Below are positions 27,655-36,560 of a DNA stretch of 57,606 nucleotides, one piece after another. Location of the stretch: the NCBI GenBank assembly GCA_964555935.1, contig CAZKUN010000022.1, forward strand, positions 1 to 57,606, in the 5' to 3' direction. Under the pieces are notes generated by a model, which made no database searches, was not told the origin of the DNA, and saw only the letters and a program-made list of their open reading frames with translations. Both the position numbers and the translations under genes were made by a program. The DNA is from CAZKUN01 sp964555935. Its GTDB lineage: Bacteria; Armatimonadota; Zipacnadia; Zipacnadales; VGFC01. Position 1 is the stretch's first letter. Every line of letters begins with the position of its first letter.

Positions 27655-28682
27655 TCCTCGCCCCACGGCTTCGTGTCCACCAGATTGTCCTTGATGATAT
27701 GCCCCATATCCTCCGCCGCCACGATAGCCTCCGCCGAGTTGTGCCTCATGATGTTGCCCGTTACGATCCACGTACCGCAACCGCGCCCCAGCACGAGCGC
27801 GCTCTTGTGTTGCGTGGTCGGCGGGTACCAGCTGAAGATCTGGTTGCTTGAGAAGATCGTGTTGTGCGAGTCATACGCGACGACCGCGTCGTGCCCGCGC
27901 ATCTTGCCCATGGAATTCGTGTGGATGGTGTTGCCGATGAACGTGTTGTAGCGATTCCATTGATCGGCCGTCTCCGAATTGCCGATGATGATCCCGCTCG
28001 CGCGGCTCATCTCAAACCGGTTGTTCTCGATGCGGTTATAGTCGGCTCCCGGCCCCAGCGTCATTGCGACATCGTTGCTCCAGTGGTAGTTGAGGCTGTA
28101 GCTCCCCGCCGATGAGTGGATCAGCGCCGCGCCGACCTTCGGCTCCTTCTGCCAGCATCCGAACTGGTTGCCGATGATGTAGAAGTCGTTGTTGTAGAAG
28201 CTCCGGAGTTGCTCGCCCTCGTTGTCGATGAAGTGCGTGTATAGCACCGAGTTGCTCGACATCGGCGTGTCCTTCACGCCGTTATACCGGACGCCGCTTC
28301 CCGTGAAGCTCGAGATCCGGCAGGCCCTCACCGTGTTCGAGCTGCTGATTCCCCTGTAGACGATGCCGTCCGTCGCCTCGTTGCCCCCGCCAATCATGAG
28401 ATCCGAGACGAAGCAGAAGTGCGAGTCATCAAACACGATCGCCGGGCCCTCGCCCTGGCGGACAATCGTCGTGTTCCATCCGCTGCCGATGATGTTCACA
28501 TGGGCATCGCCCTGAATGACGATGGGCTCGTCGATGGCGTAGCTCCCCGGCTCAAGGCGAATGGTCCGCGGACCTGTCGCCGCGACTGCCTTTAGCAGCG
28601 CCCGCGTTGTCTTCACAGTCTGCGTCGCCGCCTGGCTGCAGCACGCCAGCAGTAGGAGCAGGCCAACCGAAAGAAACCTCAT
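27651..28682 (-). CDS. Secreted right-handed beta-helix protein
   Basis: The 343-residue product has a signal peptide with a Cys-rich end (LLLLLACCSQAA), possibly a lipoprotein signal. After it come beta-helix coils with Asn ladders: ADYNRIENNRFEMSRASGI, NTFIGNTIHTNS, HNTIFSSNQIF. The pattern resembles pectate-lyase-like and DUF1565-type proteins that bind or cut polysaccharides. The ATG shares one base with the previous stop (TGATG), so it is coupled to the sugar-isomerase gene. No catalytic residues of a defined family could be assigned. Confidence 0.82.
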   Translation of the reverse strand: MRFLSVGLLLLLACCSQAATQTVKTTRALLKAVAATGPRTIRLEPGSYAIDEPIVIQGDAHVNIIGSGWNTTIVRQGEGPAIVFDDSHFCFVSDLMIGGGNEATDGIVYRGISSSNTVRACRISSFTGSGVRYNGVKDTPMSSNSVLYTHFIDNEGEQLRSFYNNDFYIIGNQFGCWQKEPKVGAALIHSSAGSYSLNYHWSNDVAMTLGPGADYNRIENNRFEMSRASGIIIGNSETADQWNRYNTFIGNTIHTNSMGKMRGHDAVVAYDSHNTIFSSNQIFSWYPPTTQHKSALVLGRGCGTWIVTGNIMRHNSAEAIVAAEDMGHIIKDNLVDTKPWGEE

Positions 28683-29404
28683 CAAGCGCCCCCCGTTGAT
28701 GTCAGCCGTTTCATCTCATCCAGCAACTCGTCCGCCGTCTCGCGAATCGCCTCCCACGGGGTGGTGATCGTAACCCGCCCGCGGTAGCCGAACTGCACCA
28801 GATGCTCCAGCGCGTCCATGCACTGGGTCGAATCGAGATCGCCGCCGTGCCGGCGCGGCGCCGGGAGGCTCACGTGCATCAGTAACGCTTCCGCGGCGGC
28901 AATATCGGCGAGATCGTTGACTTGCGATAGATCCATCGCCACGCCCACCGCCGCATGTCCGGCCTCCTCCGCAAGCACCCACGCTTCCTCCACCGTTCCA
29001 CCGGCCGCCGCCTCGAGCGCCAGCTTCACTCGCACCCTCGCCGCGTGTTCGCCTAGCACGCCCACCACCTCGGTCGCCTCGCGCCACGCCGTCGTCGGAT
29101 GTCCCAAGCCGAGCGGCGTCTCAAGGCTCGGCATTGCGGCGACAATGGTCTTGCACCCATTCAGCGCCGCCCGCCGGAACAGCGTCCTCAAGTCGCGCCC
29201 GCTATCCCCGGCCCACGCCACGAGTTCCGGCCAGCGGATCACCTCGGGGAACAGTGGCTCTCCCAGCAATTCGTGGCGCGCGTGGCGGAACGCCTCGTCG
29301 TCCAGAGCTGGGTAGAGCGCCGCTGTTGACATCTCGGCGTACTCATACCCAGCGTCGGCGAGGTCCGTCATCTGCTCGATTTCACACCGGCATCCAAATC
29401 GCAT
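28682..29404 (-). CDS. Sugar phosphate isomerase/epimerase-like TIM barrel
   Basis: About 240 residues with the xylose-isomerase-like TIM-barrel layout: CEIEQMTDLADAGYEYAEM near the start (strand-helix 1), VKLALEAAAGG in the middle and the pattern VAMDLSQVNDLAD, where the metal ligand Asp would sit. Proteins of this group isomerise or epimerise sugars or inosose. The ATG at 29404 is preferred, but an in-frame ATG 18 bp upstream (29422) is also possible. First gene of the operon with a beta-helix protein and a HAD hydrolase. Confidence 0.75.
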   Translation of the reverse strand: MRFGCRCEIEQMTDLADAGYEYAEMSTAALYPALDDEAFRHARHELLGEPLFPEVIRWPELVAWAGDSGRDLRTLFRRAALNGCKTIVAAMPSLETPLGLGHPTTAWREATEVVGVLGEHAARVRVKLALEAAAGGTVEEAWVLAEEAGHAAVGVAMDLSQVNDLADIAAAEALLMHVSLPAPRRHGGDLDSTQCMDALEHLVQFGYRGRVTITTPWEAIRETADELLDEMKRLTSTGGA

Positions 29405-29554
29405 CGTCCATCCGTCCTGCATCAAGGTCCCCACACGCGCGGGCATTACACTTTCGCCGGTGTCTCGGGACCGGCCTCCGAGCAGGTCCGCGCCCTTGGC
29501 GGAGCGAATGAGTTTTCCAGTCGGGATGTCAGCCGTTGTTTTGGGAGAATTACC

Positions 29555-30130
29555 ATGCGTGCAGCCATCGTGCTCGCCGTCTTGCTCGTCCTGTCATCGG
29601 TCGGGTTCGCCGCGCCGGGCGCTGTTGAGGTCCATGTTGCCGGTCCGGCATCGGTTGTGCTCACCTCCGGCGATGACGTCCTCGCGTCCTCGGCCGTCGC
29701 CGAAGGCAAACGCGGTTGTCTGCTGAAGGGCATCGAGCCTGGCACATATTCGGTCGTCGCGTCGGCATCAGGCTACGCATCCGAGACGCAATCCGTCACC
29801 GTCCCAGAGGGCGGCGAGGCTGAGGTGTCCTTCGAACTGAGGAAGCTCTCGGGCGATGACTACAAGGCCCTTGGGCGCATTGTGGGTTACGCGGCGAATG
29901 CCGCCGACGAGCCAATCGCCGGCACGACGCTCGTGCTGATCACCGGCGGCGCCATTGTCGGCAGCGCCAAGCCCGTCGGCGAAAAGGGCGTCTACGAACT
30001 CGAATGGTACCCTCCGGGCACCTACGCGGTGGTCGCCACTGCGCCGGGGTACAAGCGCGTGGTCTTCACCGGTCAAAGCATCGTCGCCGGTGAGAGCACC
30101 CGCCTCGACATCGAGTTGCAGCCGGAGTAG
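29555..30130 (+). CDS. Secreted protein with two carboxypeptidase-regulatory-like domains
   Basis: A 191-residue exported protein: signal peptide (AIVLAVLLVLSSVGFAA, cleaved about residue 20) and two beta-sandwich repeats of the carboxypeptidase regulatory type, each with the turn EPGTYSVVASASGY or PPGTYAVVATAPGY. Such domains act as adhesive or spacer modules. GGGAGA precedes the ATG. The gap upstream (29405-29554) separates it from the divergent isomerase operon. No enzyme domain. Confidence 0.85.
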   Translation: MRAAIVLAVLLVLSSVGFAAPGAVEVHVAGPASVVLTSGDDVLASSAVAEGKRGCLLKGIEPGTYSVVASASGYASETQSVTVPEGGEAEVSFELRKLSGDDYKALGRIVGYAANAADEPIAGTTLVLITGGAIVGSAKPVGEKGVYELEWYPPGTYAVVATAPGYKRVVFTGQSIVAGESTRLDIELQPE

Positions 30131-30228
30131 AGTGTCTACGACTCAAACTGGAAGACGTTCCGCGGCGCGCCTGCGTTGTATACACTGGCGCGTCGTTTGA
30201 TCTTCATCCCCAGGTAACCGCCTAGACC

Positions 30229-31506
30229 ATGGCCTCGAATCCTGCCATCAGCCAGTTCAATTCCGTCCTCGTCAAGCCCGCCGGGCCTGACTGCAACCTC
30301 GACTGCGACTACTGCTTCTACCGGCCGAAAGCCGAGTTGTACCCCGACGTCGAGCGCCCGCGGATGACCACCAGCACGCTTGAGACGTTTATCCGCCAAT
30401 ACATGCAGATGGCGGGGCCTAACCCGTCCTTCGGCTGGCAGGGCGGCGAGCCGGGGTTGATGGGCGTCGACTTCTACCGCACCGTCGTCGACATGCAGAA
30501 GCGCTACGGACGGACAGGCCAGGTCGTCGGCAACGGTTTCCAAACCAACGCGACATTCATCGACAACGAGTGGGCGCGGTTCTTCGCGGCCTACAAGTTC
30601 CTCATCGGCGTGAGCCTCGATGGCCCTCAGGATCTTCACGACCTCCACCGGCCCACGCTGGGCGGCGGGCCGACGTATGAACGCGTGATGAAGAGCATCG
30701 AGGTGCTCAAGTACAACGGAGTCGAGTTCAACAACCTCTGCATGGTCACCAAAGAGAGCGTCACTCAACCCGAGCGCCTCTACAAGTTCTTCCGCGATCA
30801 TGACATGAAGTATTTGCAGTTCATCCCTCTCGTCGAGCCGGGCGCCGAGCCCGGCAGCCTCAACCCGATGAGCATCACTCCCGAGGAATACGGCGAGTTC
30901 CTCTGCCGGATGTTCGACCAGTGGAGCCGCGAGTGGCCGCCGGAGTGCTACATCCGGATGTTCGACGATTTCCTCACCGTCTATGCCGGTCACCCGATGC
31001 CCTCGTGCGTGTTTCAGAACGAGTGCGGGCGCTACTTCGTCGTCGAGCACAACGGCGACATCTACGCGTGTGACTTCATGGTCACGCCTGAGTGGTGGAT
31101 GGGCAACCTCACCGTCACGCCGTTGGCGGAGATTCTCTCATCCGCCCAGTACCAGACCTTCGCCCGGCGCAAGGACTCTCACAAGCCGCAGTGCCAGGCC
31201 TGCCAGTGGCTGGACCTCTGTCACGGGGGGTGTCAGAAACACCGCTTGATCACGAGCGATTCGGTTGCCAGCCCAACGTACTTCTGCGAGTCTTACAAGC
31301 AATTCTTCGCTCATTCCCGCCGGCGCTTCCGCCGCATGGCCGATGAGATTACCGGCCGGTCGAAGCGCCAGCAAGCCGTAACGTCAGCCACGCCGAAACG
31401 CAAGGCGAAAGCCGACGCCCCCGACGACGGCCCCGGGCGCAATGACCCCTGCGCCTGCGGCTCCGGTCGCAAGTTCAAACACTGCTGCCTTGGTAAGGAC
31501 GGCTAG
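30229..31506 (+). CDS. Sulfatase-maturase-like radical SAM enzyme with SEC-C tail
   Basis: A 425-residue radical SAM protein. C22, C26 and C29 (CNLDCDYC) form the CX3CX2C site for the iron-sulphur cluster that cleaves SAM. The layout (SFGWQGGEP, GNGFQTNATFIDNEW, SLDGPQDLHDLHRP, then Cys-rich SPASM segments CGRYFVVEHNGDIYACDF and CQACQWLDLCHGGC) matches anaerobic sulfatase-maturating enzymes, which convert a sulfatase Ser/Cys to formylglycine. The C-terminus adds a SEC-C zinc motif (GRNDPCACGSGRKFKHCC) after a basic linker. No sulfatase gene is in the window, so targets lie elsewhere or differ. The next gene starts 4 bp downstream. Confidence 0.88.
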   Translation: MASNPAISQFNSVLVKPAGPDCNLDCDYCFYRPKAELYPDVERPRMTTSTLETFIRQYMQMAGPNPSFGWQGGEPGLMGVDFYRTVVDMQKRYGRTGQVVGNGFQTNATFIDNEWARFFAAYKFLIGVSLDGPQDLHDLHRPTLGGGPTYERVMKSIEVLKYNGVEFNNLCMVTKESVTQPERLYKFFRDHDMKYLQFIPLVEPGAEPGSLNPMSITPEEYGEFLCRMFDQWSREWPPECYIRMFDDFLTVYAGHPMPSCVFQNECGRYFVVEHNGDIYACDFMVTPEWWMGNLTVTPLAEILSSAQYQTFARRKDSHKPQCQACQWLDLCHGGCQKHRLITSDSVASPTYFCESYKQFFAHSRRRFRRMADEITGRSKRQQAVTSATPKRKAKADAPDDGPGRNDPCACGSGRKFKHCCLGKDG

Positions 31507-31509
31507 GCG

Positions 31510-32679
31510 TTGACCTCGACTTTGCGAGTATTGATGGTGGCTCCCGAGGCCTCCAGCGACGCGGCGGCCTCGCTATTGGCGGCCCGCCTTCTATCAAGAC
31601 ATGACGTGAAGCTCCTGGCGGCTGGTCGCTCAGCGCTCCGCGACGTGGGCGCTGACATCATCCACGACACGGTCGATCTCGGGCAAGTCGGGCTCGTGCC
31701 CGTGCTGCTGAACTGGTGGCGCTGGTCTCGAGCCGCTGCGGAGATCCGCGACGAGATCCTCTCGTCCCCGCCTGACGTGCTGGTGGTCTTCGCTTGCCGG
31801 CGCTTCAACCTGAGGATCATGCGGTACGCGCGGCGCGTCGGCGCGCCCGTCGTCTGGGTCTATCCGCCGGGCGATTGGGTCCAGTCCGACTATACGGATC
31901 CCAAGCTCCTGGAGGCGGCCGACCTGCACGTCTGCGCGCACGGGTGGCAGGCATCGCGGTTCCAGCGCCACGGCGCGGCGGTCCTGCCGGTCCCGCATCA
32001 TTCCGTGTTCCCGTTTGACCTGTCGGGTGAGCAGATCGCCGAGGCCGAGACGCTGGTGCCTGATGGCGCCGGTCCCGCGATAGCGGTCATGCCCGGCAGT
32101 CGTCGCGACGAGGTGGGTCGGCTCATGCCCATCGCGGTCGAAGCGCTCAACCTGCTAGCCGCCAAGCGCCCCGGCACGCGCGCAATCATCAGCCAGGCTC
32201 CCGGCGTGTCCGAATCACAGACCGCGCCTCACCTCGAGCGGCTTTCCTGTCCGCACGTCAGCACGCGTCTCCCCGTCCGCACTGTCGCCTCGCGAGCCGA
32301 CGCCGCGATCGTCTGTTGCGGCACGGCGTCCACCGAAGTCGCCATGGCGGACTGCCCGCAAGTCGTCGTCTACAAACCGCTGTGGATTACCGCGAGGCTG
32401 ATGGAACGCGTGGGGAAGCGCGATGGGTATCGCTACTTGTCCATGATCAATATCGGGCTCAACGAGGGTGTCGTGCCTGAACTCCTCGACCGTGACTGCC
32501 GACCGGACCGCGTTGCCGGTGAGGTGGGGACCTTGCTGGAGGGTACCGACGCCATTGAGCGGATGCGCGGGTTGTATGGTGTCTATCGCGCGGCCATCAG
32601 CCATGGCACGTGGGACGCCGCCGCCGACGCGATTGCCGATCTCGCCGCGAGCCGCCGCAGCCCTGGGGTCACTGCCTGA
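31510..32679 (+). CDS. LpxB-like (lipid-A-disaccharide synthase family) glycosyltransferase
   Basis: A 389-residue GT-B protein like LpxB, which joins two glucosamine units in lipid A synthesis at the inner membrane. The start RVLMVAPEASSD matches LpxB's phosphate/nucleotide loop, and MPGSRRDEVGRLMP matches the conserved PGSR motif. A TTG start at 31510 (AAGGA about 10 nt upstream) is used; another TTG at 31522 or ATG at 31534 is possible. No other lipid A gene is nearby. It sits 4 bp after the radical SAM gene. Sequence divergence means it may act on another lipid or sugar. Confidence 0.75.
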   Translation: MTSTLRVLMVAPEASSDAAASLLAARLLSRHDVKLLAAGRSALRDVGADIIHDTVDLGQVGLVPVLLNWWRWSRAAAEIRDEILSSPPDVLVVFACRRFNLRIMRYARRVGAPVVWVYPPGDWVQSDYTDPKLLEAADLHVCAHGWQASRFQRHGAAVLPVPHHSVFPFDLSGEQIAEAETLVPDGAGPAIAVMPGSRRDEVGRLMPIAVEALNLLAAKRPGTRAIISQAPGVSESQTAPHLERLSCPHVSTRLPVRTVASRADAAIVCCGTASTEVAMADCPQVVVYKPLWITARLMERVGKRDGYRYLSMINIGLNEGVVPELLDRDCRPDRVAGEVGTLLEGTDAIERMRGLYGVYRAAISHGTWDAAADAIADLAASRRSPGVTA

Positions 32680-34999
32680 CCCGCCGGCTGAGCGTATCGC
32701 AATGCCGCGCCAACATCGACTTCAGCTTCTCATACATCGCGCCATCCCAGAAGCCGGTCTTGTCCGCGTAGTGAGCGAAGTCGGGATCGATCGAATCCAT
32801 AACCCAGGTCAGGTCGGCCTCGGCGTCGGCAATCTTGACGCGCGCCGCGCCGCTCTTCTTGGCCTCGGCTATCGCAGCCCGGAGGGTCGCCACGAGTCGC
32901 GCGTCGTCGATGCCCTCACGTGCCAGTTCCCAATCAACATTCCGCAGGGGTCCATCCGGCCCGGGCGTGACGCCCCACGCCGAGCTGGTAAGCCAGTTGT
33001 GCGGATCGCACGTTCCCGTCGGCGCCGTCCGGTAGTGCCACTGCAGCCGGCCTTTCGCGCCACACCGCGCTGGGTAGTAGCCCCATGTGAATCTCTGCGG
33101 ACCCAGGTTATACAGCCACGTCTCCGCGCCCGCTTGGCTGATCTCATCCAGCGCCTCCGCGCAGAGCGGGAAGTCTCGGTTGGCGATGGCGATATCGAGC
33201 TTCGACACCAGCGCGTGTTCCGCCACGCCATTGACGGACGCGCAGATGCGGAACGCCTCCGGCATTGTCGATCTGATCCCATGGAGCAGGCTGAGGTGCT
33301 CGAGCCCCCACGCGCCGCCTCTCTCGCCGTGGATGCTCAGTTCGTCGGACGCGTAGAGGATGATCTCCGGCCAGTCGAGGGAGCGCGCTCGCTCGTAGAA
33401 CATCCGCACCGCTTGCTCGTACTCGGCGCGGAATCCGGGGTCGAACTCCTCGCCGGGACGCCAGGCATCCTCGCCCCTGATGGCCGGCTTGCCGGGCAGT
33501 TGCGCCATGAGCTGGTGGGCGAGTTGGTACGCTGGGATCGGTTCGGTGAAACCGGCCTCGCGGTACGCGGCGATGAATTCGCCAAATCTTCTCCACGCCG
33601 GCTCGTCATAGGAGAGAGCGCCACTCTCGTCTCGGTCGATCAAGGGCGGCGGGGAGACGGCAACGGTGGTCATTCCGTGGGCACGCATGTCGGCCAGTTG
33701 CGCCCGTATCTGGCCCAGCACCGCAGGCGCGAGCGTGTCGCCTCGGAACGCGCGGTAGTCAACCGCGTCGGGCATGTAATAGTACATCCCGGCCAGCATC
33801 GGCGGCGGCGACAGTTCCACCGGTAGCACGTTCAGTCTGACCGGCAATTGCGTCGGCTTGCGATTCTCTACATCGACGGTCAACATGCCGCGGTACTTGC
33901 CCGGCGCCAGGTCCTCGGAGATGTCCAGCGTGATCCAGTACTGCCGCGTGATGCCGGTCGTCAGGTCCCTCGGCTCCGCCGGGAGCAGTTCGCGTGGCTG
34001 GACTTCGTACGTGCCCGGCTTCGTCAGCCGTTCCACGTACTTCACAAGCGCGACATCGATCTGATCCTCGCCGAGGGTCGCGCCACGAGGACCCTTCAGC
34101 TCGTCAAGCGTCACGGTCACGGCCGAGAGAGATTCCAATGGCCGGATACAGAGACTGAACGGTTCTTTCTCGCCCAGACAGGCCAACACGTCGATCCGCC
34201 GCGCTCGCTCGTGTTCGGCCGGCTGCGTGTAGGGGTATGCCTTGTCGTCGATGCTTCGGCGCCACACGGCGTATCCGCGCCTGCGCGCGCCCGACGTGTA
34301 GCTTCCCGGCCTCAGCCTGCTTGGAGCGCGAGCGCGATCGTAGCCTGAGTCGAACCGGTCGCGACGCGCCTCGTCAATCGCCGCGAGCACGGCGAGCGAT
34401 TCGAGTCGCAGGTGCGCCGGCCACACGACGATCGCCGCCACGGGGCAGTTATCCGTGAACGTGATCGAGATCCGTCCCTCGCGCGCGGCGATCGGGAATT
34501 CGTGGGCCTGGTCGTACTTGCCAAATAGCTTCTGAAACAGGCTCCGCGAGGGGTCCCAGTCGACATCCCAGTTCGCGTGGAAATAGCCGCTGAGGAACGA
34601 CTCCATCCCCTGGGGCACGGAGACGATTTCCTCGTCGTTACCGCTGATGCCATACGGCTCGGTCCAGAAGCGCGGCGGGTTGATGCCGTCACCCGAGTCA
34701 TTGAGCAGCGCCCACGCGCTATATGCGTGTGGCTCGACATCGACGATGAACGTGCCGCCACCCGTCACGAAGTCGCCGCCCAGATCATCGTTCACCGGGC
34801 GCCTGCGGGCAACGAGGCCAGCCTCGCTCTCCCAGCCGTATCCCCGCTCGGTGTCGTATACCATCGAAGCGTCGACCGAATCCGCGCCGAACCACACGGG
34901 CGAGTCGACGGGGCCCATGTCAAACAGCCGCATCTGCCCGTGGCAGGTCGCGGCAAGGGCCAGCCCGATGGCCGTAAGCGCAGCGATGCGTCTCGCCAA
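32669..34999 (-). CDS. Secreted DUF4091 glycosidase-like protein
   Basis: The 776-residue product has a signal peptide (ALTAIGLALAATCHG). Its C-terminal domain (about 690-750) matches DUF4091 (LRNVDWELAREGIDDARL) and the middle part looks like a TIM barrel (LAGMYYYMPDA, EIILYASDELS). Proteins of this type are candidate glycoside hydrolases of unknown substrate. A TTG at 34999 with GAGGTG upstream is chosen because it gives a clean signal peptide; longer starts lack one. It overlaps the LpxB-like gene's end by 11 bp on the other strand and is 41 bp after the CBM9-like gene. Confidence 0.8.
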   Translation of the reverse strand: MARRIAALTAIGLALAATCHGQMRLFDMGPVDSPVWFGADSVDASMVYDTERGYGWESEAGLVARRRPVNDDLGGDFVTGGGTFIVDVEPHAYSAWALLNDSGDGINPPRFWTEPYGISGNDEEIVSVPQGMESFLSGYFHANWDVDWDPSRSLFQKLFGKYDQAHEFPIAAREGRISITFTDNCPVAAIVVWPAHLRLESLAVLAAIDEARRDRFDSGYDRARAPSRLRPGSYTSGARRRGYAVWRRSIDDKAYPYTQPAEHERARRIDVLACLGEKEPFSLCIRPLESLSAVTVTLDELKGPRGATLGEDQIDVALVKYVERLTKPGTYEVQPRELLPAEPRDLTTGITRQYWITLDISEDLAPGKYRGMLTVDVENRKPTQLPVRLNVLPVELSPPPMLAGMYYYMPDAVDYRAFRGDTLAPAVLGQIRAQLADMRAHGMTTVAVSPPPLIDRDESGALSYDEPAWRRFGEFIAAYREAGFTEPIPAYQLAHQLMAQLPGKPAIRGEDAWRPGEEFDPGFRAEYEQAVRMFYERARSLDWPEIILYASDELSIHGERGGAWGLEHLSLLHGIRSTMPEAFRICASVNGVAEHALVSKLDIAIANRDFPLCAEALDEISQAGAETWLYNLGPQRFTWGYYPARCGAKGRLQWHYRTAPTGTCDPHNWLTSSAWGVTPGPDGPLRNVDWELAREGIDDARLVATLRAAIAEAKKSGAARVKIADAEADLTWVMDSIDPDFAHYADKTGFWDGAMYEKLKSMLARHCDTLSRRVRQ

Positions 35000-35040
35000 G
35001 TGGCTCACCTCTGGAGCGTTCACGCGGTCGTTCTTGCTCG

Positions 35041-36417
35041 CTAGCCTCGCCGTTTGAGGACGTGGATTGGCGTCGACGCCACGCCAAGTTCCCTCTTGCC
35101 GTCGAGCACCGTCAGCCGCAGCCGGTATTCGCCCTCTCGCCCCGCGGCCTGAAGCCTCATGTTTAGCCTCATCGCCCGGCTGACTTCCTCGATTCGCTGC
35201 CGAGCGACTCGTCGGCCCTTCGGCGAGATCAACTCCACTTTCAGCCACGCGCGCGAGAATGACACATCACCCACCGCCAGCGTTGCGTCGACCCAGAACG
35301 GCTCCCTTGCCCGGTATGCCAGGCCCGTGCGCGGGAGGATCTGCACCGCCGAATCAAGCCGTCGATGCGAGCACTTGCGGAAGAGCAGTTCGTCTGTCTC
35401 TGGCCGCAACACCTCGAGCGTGACGGCACACGAACCCGAGGGCGTGAGTTCATACGGCAACTCGACCCGCTGGACTCGGTTCCCGCTGAGGCGCACGGAT
35501 TGCTTGACGCTCTGCACGCCGCCGTTCTCGACGGTGAGTCGCACGTCCACTGAATCAAGTTCCTGGCGCGGGCTGCGCGCGTCAAACGCGAGCAGGCTCT
35601 CGCCGACGCCGATGCCGCCCATGTCCAGGCCTGAGATCTCAAGCGGCGATGTCCCCAGAGTCAGGTCAGCGAAGGCCGACATCGGCCAGGCGAACACGCC
35701 CGTCACGGAGCTGAGTTCCACGCCGCCCGGCGCCGCCCAGCGCTCGCGCGCGAGATTGAAGGCCCACGTGCTGCCGGGGATGACGCGTTCGGCGCCGTAG
35801 TCGGAGACGGGGAGGCGAAGCTCGCACGTCCAGTGATCCTCAGCCCTCGCGAACGCCGACTCCGGAGCCCCATCCCACTCGAGGTCGCTCTCCCGGAACG
35901 GAATGCGCGCTCCGGCCACCGGCGATGAGGGGTCGAAGCCCAACTCCTCGCGCTGGAACTCGTCGTACGTGCCTCCTACGACCGAGAAGATCTGGTGAAA
36001 CGCGCGATCGCGGATGTTATCCGGGTCGATCCAAATCTCGAAGCAATCGTCGTTGAAGACCTTGTCATCGTGCGCGTCGCCGAAGAAGCCCTTGATGCCC
36101 GTCATGTTCGGCTCGTCGGCCCGGACGCCCACATACAAGCTCTCGGAGTCGAATCGCACCTTGAAGTACGTCTGCGCGCGGGCTTGGCGCCCGCTGCCGT
36201 CGGTCAGTAACGAGTCATCGACCCACAGTCCGCTCTGCCAGCACGGCTCGTCAAGGACGCCATCAACCGTTACCGGGCCTCCCGTCGGCAATGCGCTGAT
36301 CGCGCGAGTGCGGGCCGGCGTCGTGATGGAGGCGGGCGACAGCGGCTCGACGCTCGTGACGAGCGCGGCGCTTGCCGGCTGTTGCGCGAAGGCTGCGATG
36401 ACGGCGAGGGCTATCAT
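35041..36417 (-). CDS. Secreted CBM9-like sugar-binding protein
   Basis: A 458-residue exported protein (signal peptide at the very start: LAVIAAFAQQPASA). Residues about 45-240 have the CBM9/DOMON-like pattern (VTVDGVLDEPCWQSG, FDSESLYVGVRADE, FEIWIDPDN), known to bind carbohydrate ends. The rest forms beta-rich, Ig-like domains (ELTPSGSCAVTLEVLR). Located just ahead of the DUF4091 gene on the same strand, it may be a binding partner for polysaccharide attack. Its start codon is only 3 bp from the point where a longer sigma-factor frame would begin. Confidence 0.8.
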   Translation of the reverse strand: MIALAVIAAFAQQPASAALVTSVEPLSPASITTPARTRAISALPTGGPVTVDGVLDEPCWQSGLWVDDSLLTDGSGRQARAQTYFKVRFDSESLYVGVRADEPNMTGIKGFFGDAHDDKVFNDDCFEIWIDPDNIRDRAFHQIFSVVGGTYDEFQREELGFDPSSPVAGARIPFRESDLEWDGAPESAFARAEDHWTCELRLPVSDYGAERVIPGSTWAFNLARERWAAPGGVELSSVTGVFAWPMSAFADLTLGTSPLEISGLDMGGIGVGESLLAFDARSPRQELDSVDVRLTVENGGVQSVKQSVRLSGNRVQRVELPYELTPSGSCAVTLEVLRPETDELLFRKCSHRRLDSAVQILPRTGLAYRAREPFWVDATLAVGDVSFSRAWLKVELISPKGRRVARQRIEEVSRAMRLNMRLQAAGREGEYRLRLTVLDGKRELGVASTPIHVLKRRG

Positions 36418-36460
36418 GCGTGCGAGATCTCCGTAACGACTGCTTCCTCGACCGTTCGCC

Positions 36461-36486
36461 GGGACCTGCCAACGCTGCCGAGCGTC
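36461..36486 (+). promoter_or_regulatory. Possible ECF-type promoter of the sigma/anti-sigma operon
   Basis: GGGAC (36461-36465), 17 bp, then CGTC (36483-36486) resembles promoters recognised by ECF sigma factors (GGAAC and CGTC elements), suggesting autoregulation. The match is partial and short motifs occur often in GC-rich DNA. Confidence 0.3.
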
Positions 36487-36560
36487 TAACTGATCGGACC
36501 CATCCCATTGGATTTGAACGCCCGCCCGCCGACAGACGTACCGGACTTGAGGGGGACGTC

